Shown: positions 10,330 through 20,678, counted from the first letter of the stretch. The stretch is DNA of 41,011 nt from Rhodospirillaceae bacterium (GCA_002706405.1 PALN01000059.1:1-41011), one strand, 5' to 3'. The notes: a model not told the origin generated them from the letters alone. Numbers and translations: made by a program.

Positions 10330-11511
10330 CTATGTCCGATTGATGAGGCCGGCAACGACATCGGCCGCCGCTGCGGCCGGGCCGTCGGCGGGCCCCTGCA
10401 ACATGGCCATGGCCTGTTTGAAATGGCCGCGTTGCGTCGCCCGCGCCATCTTGTCGCCGAGCAGCGCCTGCAACGCCGGCACGATGCGGTCCGGCGTGCA
10501 GTCGTCCTGGATGAATTCGGGCATTACCTCTTCGCCCAGAAGAATGCTGACCAGCCCGGCATGGGGGGTGCGGATCAGGCGCCGGGCAATGGCGGCGGTC
10601 ACGCCGGACACCTTATAGGCGATCACGGTCGGAACGCCGGCGGCGGCCAGTTCCAAGGTCACCGTGCCCGATGCCGCGAGCGCCGTGTCGGCGGCAGCGA
10701 AGGCGCGCCATTTCTCGTCATTTCCGGCAACCACCAGGGGATCGCCCGGCCAGCCTTGGGCCGCGGCTCGCAACCGGTCCAGATGGCGGGCCAGGGTCGG
10801 CACCACCACCCGCCCGCGCCAGCCGCCCTCCCACAGCCGGTTGAGGCTGTCGCCGAACACGGGCAGAAGGCGGTCGAGTTCGCCGCCGCGTGACCCCGGC
10901 AGTACCGCCAGGACCTGCGCATCACCGGCGATCCCGTGATCGGCGCGAAATTCGGCGGCACGGGCCTCGGCCCCCGGCTGCGTTCCCGTCGACAGGGCGA
11001 TGGGATGCCCGACAAAGCTCGCGGCAAGGCCCTCACGCTCGAAATAGGGCGGCTCGAACGGATAGAGGCAGAGCATATGATCAAGAAACCGCGCCACGGC
11101 CTTGGCCCGTTTCGGCCGCCAGGCCCAAACCGTGGGGGCCACGTAATGGACGATGGGAAGGCCGGGGCGCTGGGCCTTGAGCTTCTTCGCCACGCGGAAA
11201 CAGAAATCCGGGGAATCAATGGTCACCACCACGGCCGGGCTTTTGGTCAGGATATCGGCGCGGGTTTCCGCCATGCGGCGCAGCAGGAGCGGCAGGCGCG
11301 GCACGACCTCGGCCAGGCCCATGACGGCCAGATCATCCATGGCGAACAGGCTGTCGAGCCCCTCATCGGCCATCAAGGGGCCGCCGACACCGGCAAAGCG
11401 CACCGCGCCGGGCAGACGGGCCTTGAGCGCCGCCATCAGCGACGCCCCCAAGGCATCGCCCGACGCCTCACCGGCGATCAGATAGATCAGCGGCGTGCGC
11501 GGGCCGGTCAT
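10330..11511 (-). CDS. lpxB: Lipid-A-disaccharide synthase
   Basis: LpxB joins UDP-2,3-diacylglucosamine and lipid X into the lipid A disaccharide at the inner face of the inner membrane. The 393-residue GT19 protein has GEASGD at 14-19, FAGVGGPLM, TIDSPDF, the HYVAPTVWAW block, and VLPGSRGGE in the C-terminal nucleotide-sugar domain. Its ATG overlaps the lpxI stop as ATGA, so translation is coupled. It is the last gene of the long minus-strand envelope cluster and stops one base from the gltA terminator. Confidence 0.96.
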   Translation of the reverse strand: MTGPRTPLIYLIAGEASGDALGASLMAALKARLPGAVRFAGVGGPLMADEGLDSLFAMDDLAVMGLAEVVPRLPLLLRRMAETRADILTKSPAVVVTIDSPDFCFRVAKKLKAQRPGLPIVHYVAPTVWAWRPKRAKAVARFLDHMLCLYPFEPPYFEREGLAASFVGHPIALSTGTQPGAEARAAEFRADHGIAGDAQVLAVLPGSRGGELDRLLPVFGDSLNRLWEGGWRGRVVVPTLARHLDRLRAAAQGWPGDPLVVAGNDEKWRAFAAADTALAASGTVTLELAAAGVPTVIAYKVSGVTAAIARRLIRTPHAGLVSILLGEEVMPEFIQDDCTPDRIVPALQALLGDKMARATQRGHFKQAMAMLQGPADGPAAAAADVVAGLINRT

Positions 11512-12350
11512 CGGTTGCCTCCGGCCAAATCGTCATCGGTGAAGCCGTGAACGACCAGCCCGGCGCCATCGGCGCGGCGGGTGATTTCGTCCCGGTCGAG
11601 GGTCAGGGAGCGTCCGGCTTCGGCGGCGATTCCGCGCAGGCCCGCCGCCACCGCCTGATCCACCGTGTCCGGGCCGACGGCGGGCAGGTCCACACGGGGC
11701 TCCTGCCCCGGTTTCATGGCCTTCACAAGCATGCCGCCCCGCGCCTCGGGCCCGGCGCCCGCAATCATCGCTTCCGTGCCCTCCGGGCCTTCCCAGGCCA
11801 CCACGCGGCCACCGGCAGCGATCACCGCCTGGCCCGCGTCACGGCGTCCCAGGCTGCGCGCGCCGGCGATCCCGGCAGCAAGGTCGGCGGTCATGTCTTG
11901 CGTCACGGGTCGCGCGCCCAGCGCCCCGGCAGGGGTCAACAGGTCAGGCGCCAGGTCATGGGCCGCCAGGACGTGGAACCCTTCCCGCTCTTCAAGCGCG
12001 TTCAGAATGGCCGTCAACAAGCCGTCATCGCCCCGGCCCAGCGCCTTGGTGCGGGCCAGGAACCTTGCGGACCACAGATCGGGAATAAGCTCGGACGCCC
12101 GCGGCCGCTGCACGGCGCCGGACAGAATGATATCGGTGATGTCCAGGGATCTCAGGCGCTTGATGATCGCCCCGACGGCCCCCAATCGGAAGGTTTCAAC
12201 CTCGGCGTCGGCGAAGCGGGCCGGATCGCCCTGCCCCTTCAGCGCGGCCACGAACACAGGCCGTCCGGCAGCGCGGCAGCGTTGCACGAGGATCTCGGGC
12301 AGCAGGCCGCCGCCCGCGATGATCCCCAACCTGGTCAATCTAGGCTGCAT
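11508..12350 (-). CDS. lpxI: UDP-2,3-diacylglucosamine pyrophosphatase LpxI
   Basis: LpxI hydrolyses UDP-2,3-diacylglucosamine to lipid X, the step done by LpxH in E. coli; alphaproteobacteria use LpxI instead (first shown in Caulobacter). The 280-residue DUF1009-family protein opens with GIIAGGGLLPE, then DIILSGAVQRP, GRGDDGLL, and the C-terminal catalytic domain with EGTEAM and MLVKAMKPGQ. It starts 11 bases inside the end of lpxA and overlaps lpxB at its stop, so it sits exactly between the steps it links. Confidence 0.95.
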   Translation of the reverse strand: MQPRLTRLGIIAGGGLLPEILVQRCRAAGRPVFVAALKGQGDPARFADAEVETFRLGAVGAIIKRLRSLDITDIILSGAVQRPRASELIPDLWSARFLARTKALGRGDDGLLTAILNALEEREGFHVLAAHDLAPDLLTPAGALGARPVTQDMTADLAAGIAGARSLGRRDAGQAVIAAGGRVVAWEGPEGTEAMIAGAGPEARGGMLVKAMKPGQEPRVDLPAVGPDTVDQAVAAGLRGIAAEAGRSLTLDRDEITRRADGAGLVVHGFTDDDLAGGNR

Positions 12351-13140
12351 CCTCCGCCAGAGGCTGGCAGATGGAACGGGAGGAATCGGAACGGATGAAT
12401 TCGACGATCTCCATGACCGGCTGGTTGTCGCCGAATAAATCGGCGACGTCGTCCAGGCGTTCCGCCATGGTGCCTTCCTGGGCGAAGATCAGGCGATAGG
12501 CCTGGCGCAGGGCATGGATCGTTTCCCGGTCGAAACTGCGGCGTTTCAGGCCGACCAGGTTCAGGCCTTCGAGCTTGGCCCGGTTGCCGGTGACCGAGCC
12601 GTAAGGGATCACGTCCTGGGTCACGCCGGTCATGCCGCCGATCATGGCGTGGCGGCCGATGCGCACGAACTGGTGGACCGCCGACAGACCGCCGACAATG
12701 GCCCATTCCTCGATCGAGACATGGCCGGCCAGCGTGGCGTTGTTGACCAGGATCACGTTGTCGGCAATCCGGCAGTCATGGGCGACATGGGCGCCGACCA
12801 TGAACAGACAATTGTTGCCGACCGTGGTTTCCAGGCCGCCGCCATCGGTTCCCGGGTTCATGGTCACATGTTCACGGATGATGGTATTGGCGCCGATCAC
12901 CAGGCGCGAAACTTCCCCTTTGAACTTCAGGTCCTGGGGCGCATGACCCAAGGACGCAAAGGGAAACACGCGGCTATGGGCGCCCACATGGGTGTGCCCT
13001 TCGACCACGACATGGGACAGCAGTTCCACGCCATCTCCGAGCACGACGTCGGGTCCCACGACGCAGAAAGGACCGACCTTGACCCCACTGCCGATGGCGG
13101 CGTCCGGGTGGACCTGCGCCGTCGCGTGAATGTCCGTCAT
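12340..13140 (-). CDS. lpxA: UDP-N-acetylglucosamine O-acyltransferase
   Basis: LpxA adds the 3-O-acyl chain to UDP-GlcNAc, the first step of lipid A synthesis. The 266-residue protein is a left-handed beta-helix of hexapeptide repeats followed by an alpha-helical C-terminus. [12 protein letters not shown] (65-76) and the catalytic His121 in AHVAHDC are visible. The frame extends upstream, but ATG 13140 overlaps the fabZ stop (ATGA) and gives the usual THIHPTA-like N-terminus ([15 protein letters not shown]). It lies in the fabZ-lpxA-lpxI-lpxB order. Confidence 0.96.
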   Translation of the reverse strand: MTDIHATAQVHPDAAIGSGVKVGPFCVVGPDVVLGDGVELLSHVVVEGHTHVGAHSRVFPFASLGHAPQDLKFKGEVSRLVIGANTIIREHVTMNPGTDGGGLETTVGNNCLFMVGAHVAHDCRIADNVILVNNATLAGHVSIEEWAIVGGLSAVHQFVRIGRHAMIGGMTGVTQDVIPYGSVTGNRAKLEGLNLVGLKRRSFDRETIHALRQAYRLIFAQEGTMAERLDDVADLFGDNQPVMEIVEFIRSDSSRSICQPLAEDAA

Positions 13141-13601
13141 TTTTGTCTCACGATCATGGCCGCAAATACGGCCTCTGCCTTGGTGACGCCGTCGGCGACG
13201 GCCTTTCCTTTGAACTTCCACACATCGCCCCGGTTCTGGATGCGTTCGACGTGGATATGGACGCAGTCACCGGGCACCACGGGCTTGCGGAACCGGGCGC
13301 TGTCCACGGACATGAAATACACCAGGGCGTCCTTGGCGTCGGTCAATTCGGCCATGACCAGAACACCGGCCGTTTGCGCCATGGCTTCGACGATCAGCAC
13401 GCCGGGCATGATCGGATGGCCGGGGAAATGGCCCTGGAAAAAGGGTTCGTTGATGGTGACGTTCTTGATGCCCGTACCGCTTTGACCGGGAATCGCGTCG
13501 ATCACCTTGTCGATCAGAAGAAACGGATATCGATGCGGGATCATTTCCATGATCTGGTTGATATCGATCTCCATGGTTTCCGTACTTGCCTCGGAATCCA
13601 T
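13137..13601 (-). CDS. fabZ: 3-hydroxyacyl-[ACP] dehydratase
   Basis: FabZ dehydrates beta-hydroxyacyl-ACP in fatty acid elongation and competes with LpxA for hydroxyacyl-ACP, which explains its place in the lipid A cluster. The 154-residue hotdog protein has [11 protein letters not shown], the catalytic His58 in GHFPGHP and Glu72 in VEAMAQ. ATG 13601 overlaps the lpxD stop as TAATG and has AAGGAGA upstream; a later ATG at 13574 is possible but less well placed. The stop overlaps lpxA. Confidence 0.96.
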   Translation of the reverse strand: MDSEASTETMEIDINQIMEMIPHRYPFLLIDKVIDAIPGQSGTGIKNVTINEPFFQGHFPGHPIMPGVLIVEAMAQTAGVLVMAELTDAKDALVYFMSVDSARFRKPVVPGDCVHIHVERIQNRGDVWKFKGKAVADGVTKAEAVFAAMIVRQK

Positions 13602-14629
13602 TACCCTTCGTCTCCTTTCTTCTTGGCCATCCTGGACAATGTGGCCAATTCCCTCATCCATTCGCGCCTGTCCTTGGCGGGGGACCCGCCGATAGTGGCA
13701 CCTGGCGGCACGTCCCGCATCACCCCGCTTTGGGCCGCGATGCGCACGCCTTTACCGATCGTCAGATGGCCTGCGACGCCAGCCTGGCCACCGATCATAA
13801 CAAAATCATCAATGTGGGTACTGCCGGAAATGCCGACCAAGCTGACGATGATGCAGCCGCGCCCGATCCGCACGTTGTGGGCGATTTGCACCAAGTTGTC
13901 GATCTTCGTCCCCGCGCCGATCACCGTGTCCGGTCCGGCCCCGCGGTCGATGGTGGTATTCGCCCCGATTTCGACATCCGATTCAATCACGACACGGCCC
14001 AGTTGCGGCACCTTCAGATGACCGGCGGCCCCCGGCGCGAAGCCGAAGCCGTCCTGACCGGCGCGCACGCCGGGATGCACGATAACGCGGTCACCGACGA
14101 CGCAATACTGCAGCACGACCCCAGCCCCGATGACGCAATCCGCACCAATGGTGACCCCGCGATCGATCACCGCCCCCGGCCCGATCTGGCTGCGGGGGCC
14201 GATCACCGCACCATCCTGAACGACAGCCCCCGCCTCGATCCGGCTGCTCGGTGAGATGTCCGCGCCGGGCGCGACATGGGCGCCCGCATGAATTCCGGGC
14301 TCAACAGGGGGGCGCGGATAGAAATGGGCGGCCGCCATCGCAAAGGCGCGGTACGGATCGTCGCTCAGCAGCAGCGCCGTTCCTTTCGGCGCCTGCGCGG
14401 CGAGCGCCGGTGCTGCCAGAATCGCGGATGCCTTGGCCGTGCGGAAGGCATCCAGATACTTGCGGTTGTCGATGAAGCTCAGGTGTCCCTCACCCGCGGT
14501 GGCCAATGGCATGACGTCGGCAACGACAAGGTCGCCGGATGCGTCGGGCCCCAGGGTTGCCCCTGTGACCTCGGCCAGTTGGTGCAGGGTGAAGGGCCCG
14601 GCCCTCGTGAAAAATCGGGGGTCGGCCAT
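13601..14629 (-). CDS. lpxD: UDP-3-O-(3-hydroxyacyl)glucosamine N-acyltransferase
   Basis: LpxD adds the 2-N-acyl chain in the third step of lipid A synthesis. The 342-residue protein has the N-terminal uridine-binding domain (about 1-105, [10 protein letters not shown]), a long hexapeptide beta-helix (about 110-310) with the [13 protein letters not shown] block holding the catalytic His, and a C-terminal helix rich in Arg and Lys. It starts 6 bases after the ompH stop and overlaps fabZ at its end. Confidence 0.96.
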   Translation of the reverse strand: MADPRFFTRAGPFTLHQLAEVTGATLGPDASGDLVVADVMPLATAGEGHLSFIDNRKYLDAFRTAKASAILAAPALAAQAPKGTALLLSDDPYRAFAMAAAHFYPRPPVEPGIHAGAHVAPGADISPSSRIEAGAVVQDGAVIGPRSQIGPGAVIDRGVTIGADCVIGAGVVLQYCVVGDRVIVHPGVRAGQDGFGFAPGAAGHLKVPQLGRVVIESDVEIGANTTIDRGAGPDTVIGAGTKIDNLVQIAHNVRIGRGCIIVSLVGISGSTHIDDFVMIGGQAGVAGHLTIGKGVRIAAQSGVMRDVPPGATIGGSPAKDRREWMRELATLSRMAKKKGDEG

Positions 14630-14635
14630 CGGTGT

Positions 14636-15241
14636 CTATTTTTTCGGCGGCGTGACTTTGACCGCCGGCAGACGCTTGTCGAGGCGGGCCAGAACTTCCG
14701 GCGTCACTTCGATGGGCGGGTCGACGACAATGGTCGCGCTTTTGCGGAAAATCAGGCCATAGGACCGCTCATTGGCCAATTCGAGGACAATGGCGTTATA
14801 GACCTTCTGCACCTCGATGACCGCTTCCGCATTGGCGCGGTCGAGCTGCTGGTTGCGTGACTGCACCAAACGCTGCACCTCGGCCACTTTCTGGTCGAAC
14901 TTGCGGCGTTCCTCGTCGAAGGCATCCGGCGACAGGATTGTGCGCTTGCGGCGCAGTTCCTCGTTGGCCATGCGCAGGTCGCCCTGCATCTTCTCGATCT
15001 CTTCCTGGTAGCTTTTGCGCAGCTGAGATACCTGATCGCGAATGTTCTTCATCGCCTTGGCTTCGCGCAAGATCCGCTGAACGTCCAAAACGGCGACCTG
15101 CGTCGCGCGCGCATTGATATTCTCAGCCGCCGGCGCCTGACCGGCCTTGGTCGCCTGCTGGGCCTGCGCCGCAGTTGGCACAGCAAGGCACGCGGCCAGC
15201 ATCAAGCCGCGCCAAACAAAGGATTTGGGGACGTAAAACAA
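14636..15241 (-). CDS. ompH: OmpH/Skp-family periplasmic chaperone
   Basis: Skp-type chaperones hold unfolded outer-membrane proteins in the periplasm on their way to BamA. The 201-residue protein has a signal peptide with a likely cut after residue 27 (PTAAQA-QQ), a beta core segment (VAVLDVQRIL) and a long coiled-coil arm, about residues 65-150, rich in Lys, Glu, Arg and Gln (QLRKSYQEEIEKMQGD). The end is proline- and lysine-rich (VKVTPPKK). It is directly downstream of bamA, 9 bases away, as is usual. Confidence 0.9.
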   Translation of the reverse strand: MFYVPKSFVWRGLMLAACLAVPTAAQAQQATKAGQAPAAENINARATQVAVLDVQRILREAKAMKNIRDQVSQLRKSYQEEIEKMQGDLRMANEELRRKRTILSPDAFDEERRKFDQKVAEVQRLVQSRNQQLDRANAEAVIEVQKVYNAIVLELANERSYGLIFRKSATIVVDPPIEVTPEVLARLDKRLPAVKVTPPKK

Positions 15242-15250
15242 AAGTACCTC

Positions 15251-17548
15251 CTAAAATCGCGTGCCGAAGTTCACGCGAACAATCTCGGTTTCATCAAACG
15301 ATTCCTTGACCACGGGAATACCGAGGTCGAGGCCGAGCGGGCCAAACGGCGATTTCCATGTCACCCCAAAGCCGACGGAGGCCCGAAGAGAGCCCGTGTC
15401 TGCAATACCCGACCGGGTCGTCGCAATTTCACCGGCGCTACCGAAATCGGAGAACACGCGACCGGCGACCCCCAATTCAGCGGGTAAGCCAAGCGGAAAA
15501 CCGAGTTCCACTGTGCCCGAATACATCCATTCGCCGCCGAGCGAGTCGTCCGTCGAGATGTCGCGCGGACCGACACCACCGACTGCGAAGCCGCGCAGAT
15601 CCCGGCCGCCGACGAAGAACCGTTCGGACAGCACGACGTCATCCTGCAGTGCATAGACGATACCTGCCCGCCCCCCAACAGTCAGGAGGAAACCCTCGGT
15701 CGGCGTCCAATGATAGGCACCGGACGCAACGTTCTTCACGCTGTAGATGTCACCGCCAAGGCCTGCAACGTTGGTTGCGAGCTTGGTGTAATAGCCCTTT
15801 GTCGGTGTCAGGCGGTTGTCACGGGTGTCGTACGTAATGCCGTGTTCGACGGACGAGAACATATTGGTCCCCGCCGCATCCTGAACCACCAACGAGGCGG
15901 CGGAATCGACATCCTGGATGGATTCCTGGCGCAACTCGTAAGCCCAATTCTGGGTCAGGAGTTCTGTAATGTGGTAGCCGGCGCGCAGGCGGAAGCCGGT
16001 GCGCTTCTTGTCGAACGAACCAAAATCCTGAAGATCCTCGGTAATACGGAAGACATCGAAACCAGCCGCGATATCGCGATTCAGGAAGAAGGGCTCCGTG
16101 AACTTCAGATCGATCTCACTGCGCCGTGCGGCCAGGATAAAGCGCAGCGACAGATCCCGACCCGTACCGAGCAGATTGCGCTCACGCAGCCCGAAATCGC
16201 CGAGCACGCCTTGGTCCGTCGAGAAGCCGGCCCCGATCGAGATGGAACCCGTCGATTTCTCCGCCACGGTCACGTTGATGACCGCCTTATCGGGGGCGCT
16301 GCCAGGAACCGGTTCCATTTCAACGGTTTCAAAGAAATCCAGGTTCTGAATCCGGGTGCGCGACCGGCGCAGCTTGGCCGCGTTGAAGGCGTCGCCTTCG
16401 ACCAGGCGAAACTCGCGGCGGATCACATCATCCTGTGTGCGCGCATTGCCGACGATGTTGATGCGTTCGACGAACACCCGCGGCCCCTCGTTGACTTCGA
16501 AGACCACATCAATGGTTCGCTTATCGCGATCACGGTCCAGGCGGGGACGAACCTCGACAAAGGCAAACCCCTTCTCGCCCACGGCCTCCGTTAGGGTATC
16601 GATGGTCTTGTCGACCTCACTCGCGTCATACCAATCGCCCGGGTCGATATCGACTTCTTTGCGCAGGGACTCGACATCCAGGTTGCGGATGGTCGTCACC
16701 ACATCGACCTTGCCGAATCGGTAACGCTTCCCTTCCTGAACACTGAAGGTAATGAAGAAATTCTTGCGATCGCGGGTCAACTCGGCAACGGCCGACTGCA
16801 CGCGAAAATCGGCGAAGCCTTTGCGCAGATAGAACCGGCGCAGCAATTCACGGTCGAGGGTCAGACGATCTGGATCATAAGTGTCGTCGCTCGACAGGAA
16901 CCGGTACCACACGGACTCCTTGGTCTGCACGTTTTCGCGCAGGTCTTCGTCATCAAAGAATTCGTTCCCGATGAACGAAATGCGGGCGACCTTGGTCGGC
17001 TCGCCTTCGTTGATTTCAAACACCAGGTCGATGCGGTTCTGGGGCAGACGGATTACCTTGGGTTCCACCGTCGCACCGAACCGGCCGGTCGAACGATAGA
17101 CGGCCAGAATGCGTTGCAGGTCGGTCTGAACCTTGGCGCGGGTGAAGATGACGCGAGGACGCAGCGTGACTTCGCCCTCCAACGTCGAATCCTCGACCTT
17201 CTTGTTTCCTTCGAAGGCGACGCGGTTGATGATCGGGTTCTCAACCACGTTGACGATCAGGCGCGTGCCGTCCTGACGCATGGTCACGTCGGCGAACAAC
17301 CCTGTCGCGAACAGGCTTTTCAGGGAACGGTTGATGCGAATGGGATCGGCCGCCTCCCCTTCCTTGATCAGAAGATAAGAGCGAACGGTGCCCGGCTCGA
17401 TACGCTGGGCGCCCTCGACAACGATCTCACTGATCGTGCCGCTGCTCTGCGCCGATGCATCCGCCGCCGCCGCCCAAATTACGGCAACCAGCGCAAAACC
17501 GAGAAGGAGACGTGATAGGCGCTCCAATTTCTTCCCCCGAACGTACAT
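15251..17548 (-). CDS. bamA: Outer-membrane protein assembly factor BamA
   Basis: BamA is the essential Omp85 core of the BAM complex that folds beta-barrels into the outer membrane. The 765-residue protein has a signal peptide (probable cut near 33, ASA-Q), five POTRA domains (about 38-420, starting ISEIVVEGAQRI), and the C-terminal Bac_surface_Ag barrel. The barrel holds the loop-6 motif RDLRGF (the VRGF/Y site) and ends in Phe, the usual last residue for a barrel. It lies between rseP and ompH, the standard gene order. Confidence 0.97.
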   Translation of the reverse strand: MYVRGKKLERLSRLLLGFALVAVIWAAAADASAQSSGTISEIVVEGAQRIEPGTVRSYLLIKEGEAADPIRINRSLKSLFATGLFADVTMRQDGTRLIVNVVENPIINRVAFEGNKKVEDSTLEGEVTLRPRVIFTRAKVQTDLQRILAVYRSTGRFGATVEPKVIRLPQNRIDLVFEINEGEPTKVARISFIGNEFFDDEDLRENVQTKESVWYRFLSSDDTYDPDRLTLDRELLRRFYLRKGFADFRVQSAVAELTRDRKNFFITFSVQEGKRYRFGKVDVVTTIRNLDVESLRKEVDIDPGDWYDASEVDKTIDTLTEAVGEKGFAFVEVRPRLDRDRDKRTIDVVFEVNEGPRVFVERINIVGNARTQDDVIRREFRLVEGDAFNAAKLRRSRTRIQNLDFFETVEMEPVPGSAPDKAVINVTVAEKSTGSISIGAGFSTDQGVLGDFGLRERNLLGTGRDLSLRFILAARRSEIDLKFTEPFFLNRDIAAGFDVFRITEDLQDFGSFDKKRTGFRLRAGYHITELLTQNWAYELRQESIQDVDSAASLVVQDAAGTNMFSSVEHGITYDTRDNRLTPTKGYYTKLATNVAGLGGDIYSVKNVASGAYHWTPTEGFLLTVGGRAGIVYALQDDVVLSERFFVGGRDLRGFAVGGVGPRDISTDDSLGGEWMYSGTVELGFPLGLPAELGVAGRVFSDFGSAGEIATTRSGIADTGSLRASVGFGVTWKSPFGPLGLDLGIPVVKESFDETEIVRVNFGTRF

Positions 17549-17599
17549 GCCAAGGCCCCAGGTGTTACGCCCTTATGGCCTTAAATCATTGGCAATCCG

Positions 17600-18736
17600 T
17601 TAAATTAGTCCCTTGAACCATGTGAATACCCGATCCCATGGCATTTGGGTTATATCATTCCACGTGACGAACACGACCAGAAACAGCACCAGCGCCAAGC
17701 CCAGACGCATGCCGTATTCCTCGATCTTGGGCGCCACCGGGCGGCCCCGCAGCCCTTCCGCCGCGTAAAACATCAGTCGACCACCGTCCAGAACCGGGAT
17801 CGGGAACAGATTGATCAGCCCCAGGTTGACCGACAGCGCGGCCATGAACATGACCAATTCCTTGAAGCCAAGCTGTGCGATATCGCCGGAAAGCTGCGCA
17901 ATGCGCAAGGGCCCGCCCAATTCTTCCGCCGAACGATGGCCGGAAATCATCTCGCCGAGGACCCCGAAGATGCGGGTCACCATCTGGACCGTATACATGG
18001 CGCCGGTGGACACGGCGTCAATCGGTCCCTGGCGCTCGTACTCGACCGCCTGAGGGTCGAACCGCACACCAAGCAGCCCGATCGGCGTGTCCTGACCTTC
18101 GATGGAACGTGCCTGAGGCGTGACCGTGAGAGACACGATTTCGTCGCCGCGCGCCACATCCATGCGAAGCGTCACGCCCGGTTTGGCGGAAACCGTCTCG
18201 CGCAGATCCTCAAACCATTTGATCGGCGCGCCGTCGATGGCCGTGATGCGGTCGCCCGGGAGCATCTGGGCCGCTTCGGCGGCGCTACCCGGCTGAACCT
18301 CGCCGACGGCGGCCAGCGGCCGCGCCGTGCCGATGATTCCGGCCAAAAGCGCGACAAGAGCCGCGGCAAAGATGAAATTGGCGGCGGGCCCGGCAAACAC
18401 GATCGCCGAGCGCTGCCACAGTTTCTTGTGATGGAACGAGACCGCCTTCTCTTCCGGCGGCAGAGGCTGGGCCTCTTCCTCTTCTTCCCATCCCAGATCG
18501 GCTTCGCCGAACATCTTGACGTAGCCGCCAAGCGGGATGGCGCTGATCTTCCAGCGGGTGTCGTGTTTGTCCGTCCAGCCGAAGATTTCCGGCCCGAAGC
18601 CGATGGAGAATACCTCGACCCTCACCCCGCAACGGCGCGCGATCCAGTAGTGGCCCCACTCGTGGACGAACACCAGGATCGTCAGCACGATCAGGAAAAC
18701 CACGACGTAGTTGAAGGCGAAGTCGACGATACTCAT
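17600..18736 (-). CDS. rseP: Site-2 intramembrane zinc protease RseP
   Basis: RseP is an inner-membrane S2P metalloprotease that cleaves anti-sigma factors and leftover signal peptides. The 378-residue protein has the zinc site HEWGH at 25-29 in the first membrane segment, a cytoplasmic SIGFGP...GYVKMFGE region, one clear PDZ domain (about 130-215), and the third zinc ligand in LINLFPIPVLDGG near residue 310. A hydrophobic segment closes the protein. An acidic EEEEEA stretch near residue 85 is a modest oddity. It sits between dxr and bamA. Confidence 0.95.
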   Translation of the reverse strand: MSIVDFAFNYVVVFLIVLTILVFVHEWGHYWIARRCGVRVEVFSIGFGPEIFGWTDKHDTRWKISAIPLGGYVKMFGEADLGWEEEEEAQPLPPEEKAVSFHHKKLWQRSAIVFAGPAANFIFAAALVALLAGIIGTARPLAAVGEVQPGSAAEAAQMLPGDRITAIDGAPIKWFEDLRETVSAKPGVTLRMDVARGDEIVSLTVTPQARSIEGQDTPIGLLGVRFDPQAVEYERQGPIDAVSTGAMYTVQMVTRIFGVLGEMISGHRSAEELGGPLRIAQLSGDIAQLGFKELVMFMAALSVNLGLINLFPIPVLDGGRLMFYAAEGLRGRPVAPKIEEYGMRLGLALVLFLVVFVTWNDITQMPWDRVFTWFKGLI

Positions 18737-18797
18737 GTGGGGTCCTTTTTCAGGCCTGACGGAAACCCATGCCGGTGAAATACCCGAAAATCATGAA

Positions 18798-20006
18798 TTA
18801 ACCAACTGATTTCGAAGCAATTTCCTCTGCAGCACGGCGGGCTTCCGCATCTGCGGCAAAGACATCGTCGAGGGAATCGAGTGACCGGGCGGTCACCCGT
18901 TCCAGCACCTGTTCGACGACATCCGTAATCTTAAGAAAACCCAGCCCCTTTTCCAGGAACCAGGCCACGGCAACCTCGTTGGCCGCATTCAGTAAGGTAG
19001 GCGCGCTATTGCCCGCCCGCAATGCCTCGCGCGCCAAGCGCAGCGCCGGAAAACGAACGGGATCAGGCGCTTCGAAGGTCAGCGTGCCGATTTCCTCCAG
19101 CGACAGGCGCGCCGCCGGCGTTTCCACCCGCTTCGGCCAGGCCAGGGCGAAGGCGATCGGGGTACGCATATCCGGCGTGCCCAACTGTGCCAGCACGGAG
19201 CCGTCGACATAATCGACCATGGAATGGATGACCGACTGGGGATGCACCAGAATCTCGATCCGTTCCTCAGGCACCGGGAACAGATGAAAGGCCTCGATCA
19301 GTTCCAGGCCTTTGTTCATCATGGTGGCGCTATCGACGGAAATCTTGGCCCCCATGTCCCAATTGGGATGGGCAACGGCCTGGGCCGGCGTGACGGCGGC
19401 CAATTCGTCGCGCGGCTTGGTGCGGAACGGGCCACCCGATGCCGTCAGCACGATCCGCCGAACCTTGTCCGGCTGGTCAAAATCGAACACCTGGAAGATC
19501 GCGCTGTGCTCGGAATCGACCGGCAGCAACGTGGCGCCGGATGCCTCCACCTCACGCACCATCAGGTCGCCGGCGGACACCAGGCATTCCTTGTTGGCAA
19601 AGGCGACCGTGGCGCCCCGGCGAACCGCCTTAAGCACGGGGGGCAGCCCTGCCGCGCCGACAATCGCGGCGACAACGATGTCCGTGGGCGCATCGCCGGC
19701 TTCGGTAATGGCGTCGGATCCGGCGGCGGCCTCGACCGAGGTGCCCGCCAGGGCCGATTTCAGGGCGGCGTATTTGCTGTCGTCGCCGATCACCGCCAGC
19801 CTGGCGCCCAGGCGGACGGCCTGCTCGGCCAAAAGTTCCACATTGCGGTGCGCCGTCAGGACTTCGGCCTGGAACGCGCCGGGATGGCGGGCCAGGATAT
19901 CGACCGTATTACAGCCGACCGACCCGGTCGCCCCAAGCACGGTCACGCTGCGCGGCGCGGCGTCCGCCGTTTGGGCCGTCGTCTTCGGTTGTAACGCCAA
20001 ATCCAT
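18798..20006 (-). CDS. dxr: 1-deoxy-D-xylulose 5-phosphate reductoisomerase
   Basis: Dxr makes 2-C-methyl-D-erythritol 4-phosphate, the committed step of the non-mevalonate isoprenoid pathway; undecaprenyl diphosphate, made by the nearby uppS, is one product. The 402-residue protein has the NADPH motif GATGSVG (25-31), ANKECLVSAG, the metal site DSEHSAIFQ, and NPTW-like HPNWDMG. ATG 20006 is chosen over upstream in-frame codons because it follows cdsA by 16 bases, has a purine-rich TAGGA just before it, and gives a normal N-terminus. Confidence 0.96.
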   Translation of the reverse strand: MDLALQPKTTAQTADAAPRSVTVLGATGSVGCNTVDILARHPGAFQAEVLTAHRNVELLAEQAVRLGARLAVIGDDSKYAALKSALAGTSVEAAAGSDAITEAGDAPTDIVVAAIVGAAGLPPVLKAVRRGATVAFANKECLVSAGDLMVREVEASGATLLPVDSEHSAIFQVFDFDQPDKVRRIVLTASGGPFRTKPRDELAAVTPAQAVAHPNWDMGAKISVDSATMMNKGLELIEAFHLFPVPEERIEILVHPQSVIHSMVDYVDGSVLAQLGTPDMRTPIAFALAWPKRVETPAARLSLEEIGTLTFEAPDPVRFPALRLAREALRAGNSAPTLLNAANEVAVAWFLEKGLGFLKITDVVEQVLERVTARSLDSLDDVFAADAEARRAAEEIASKSVG

Positions 20007-20022
20007 TCCTAAAATTCCTGCA

Positions 20023-20658
20023 TCAACGCCAAATACCCGTCGCCGCGACCGCCAGTGCCGCCGCGAGAAGCCCGTCCGCCCGGTCCAGAACACCGCCGTG
20101 ACCAGGGATCAAACGCCCTGAATCCTTGACCCCGAAATGGCGCTTTGCCCCAGATTCCAGAAGGTCACCGACCTGACAGGCAACACTGCCGACCACGGCG
20201 GCTACGGCGATCCGCAGATCGACCGCCCCACCGGTCAAATACCATACCAGGATACCCGCCCCGACCCCAGCCAGCAAACCGCCGATGGCGCCGGAAATCG
20301 TCTTTGACGGGCTGATCCTGGGGGCCAATTTCGGCCCCCCCAGGGCGCGCCCCGTAAGATAGGCGCCGGTGTCCGTCAGCCAGGTCACGACGAACAGGAA
20401 AAGGATTACGCTGCGCCCCGCGGCACCGTCCCCGCGCATGAGGAACAGGACGTAGGCGGCGGCCAGGATATACGCCGCGCCAACGGCCAGCCAAAGGGCT
20501 TGGCTGCGCGCCATGACGAACCATTCCCAGATCATCGCGGCGGCGAACAGGACGACCAGGGCCGTGTACCAAGGCGTCCCTATGTAGATGGCCACCACAA
20601 CGGGCGGCAGCATAACCGCCGCCGACAATACCCGCTTGTGAAATTCAGAAAGGGCCAA
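20023..20658 (-). CDS. cdsA: Phosphatidate cytidylyltransferase
   Basis: CdsA makes CDP-diacylglycerol, the precursor of all the cell's phospholipids, in the inner membrane. The protein is 211 residues with about six hydrophobic segments. The C-terminal signature is complete: SGAKRHFGVKDSGRLIPGHG followed by the Asp-Arg-x-Asp of GVLDRAD. It is shorter than E. coli CdsA (285), chiefly through fewer N-terminal membrane segments; the N-terminus (FHKRVLSAAVMLPPV) nevertheless looks like a normal family start. It lies between uppS and dxr, 20 bases after uppS. Confidence 0.93.
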   Translation of the reverse strand: MALSEFHKRVLSAAVMLPPVVVAIYIGTPWYTALVVLFAAAMIWEWFVMARSQALWLAVGAAYILAAAYVLFLMRGDGAAGRSVILFLFVVTWLTDTGAYLTGRALGGPKLAPRISPSKTISGAIGGLLAGVGAGILVWYLTGGAVDLRIAVAAVVGSVACQVGDLLESGAKRHFGVKDSGRLIPGHGGVLDRADGLLAAALAVAATGIWR

Positions 20659-20678
20659 AATTTAATCCGCCAAGGGCC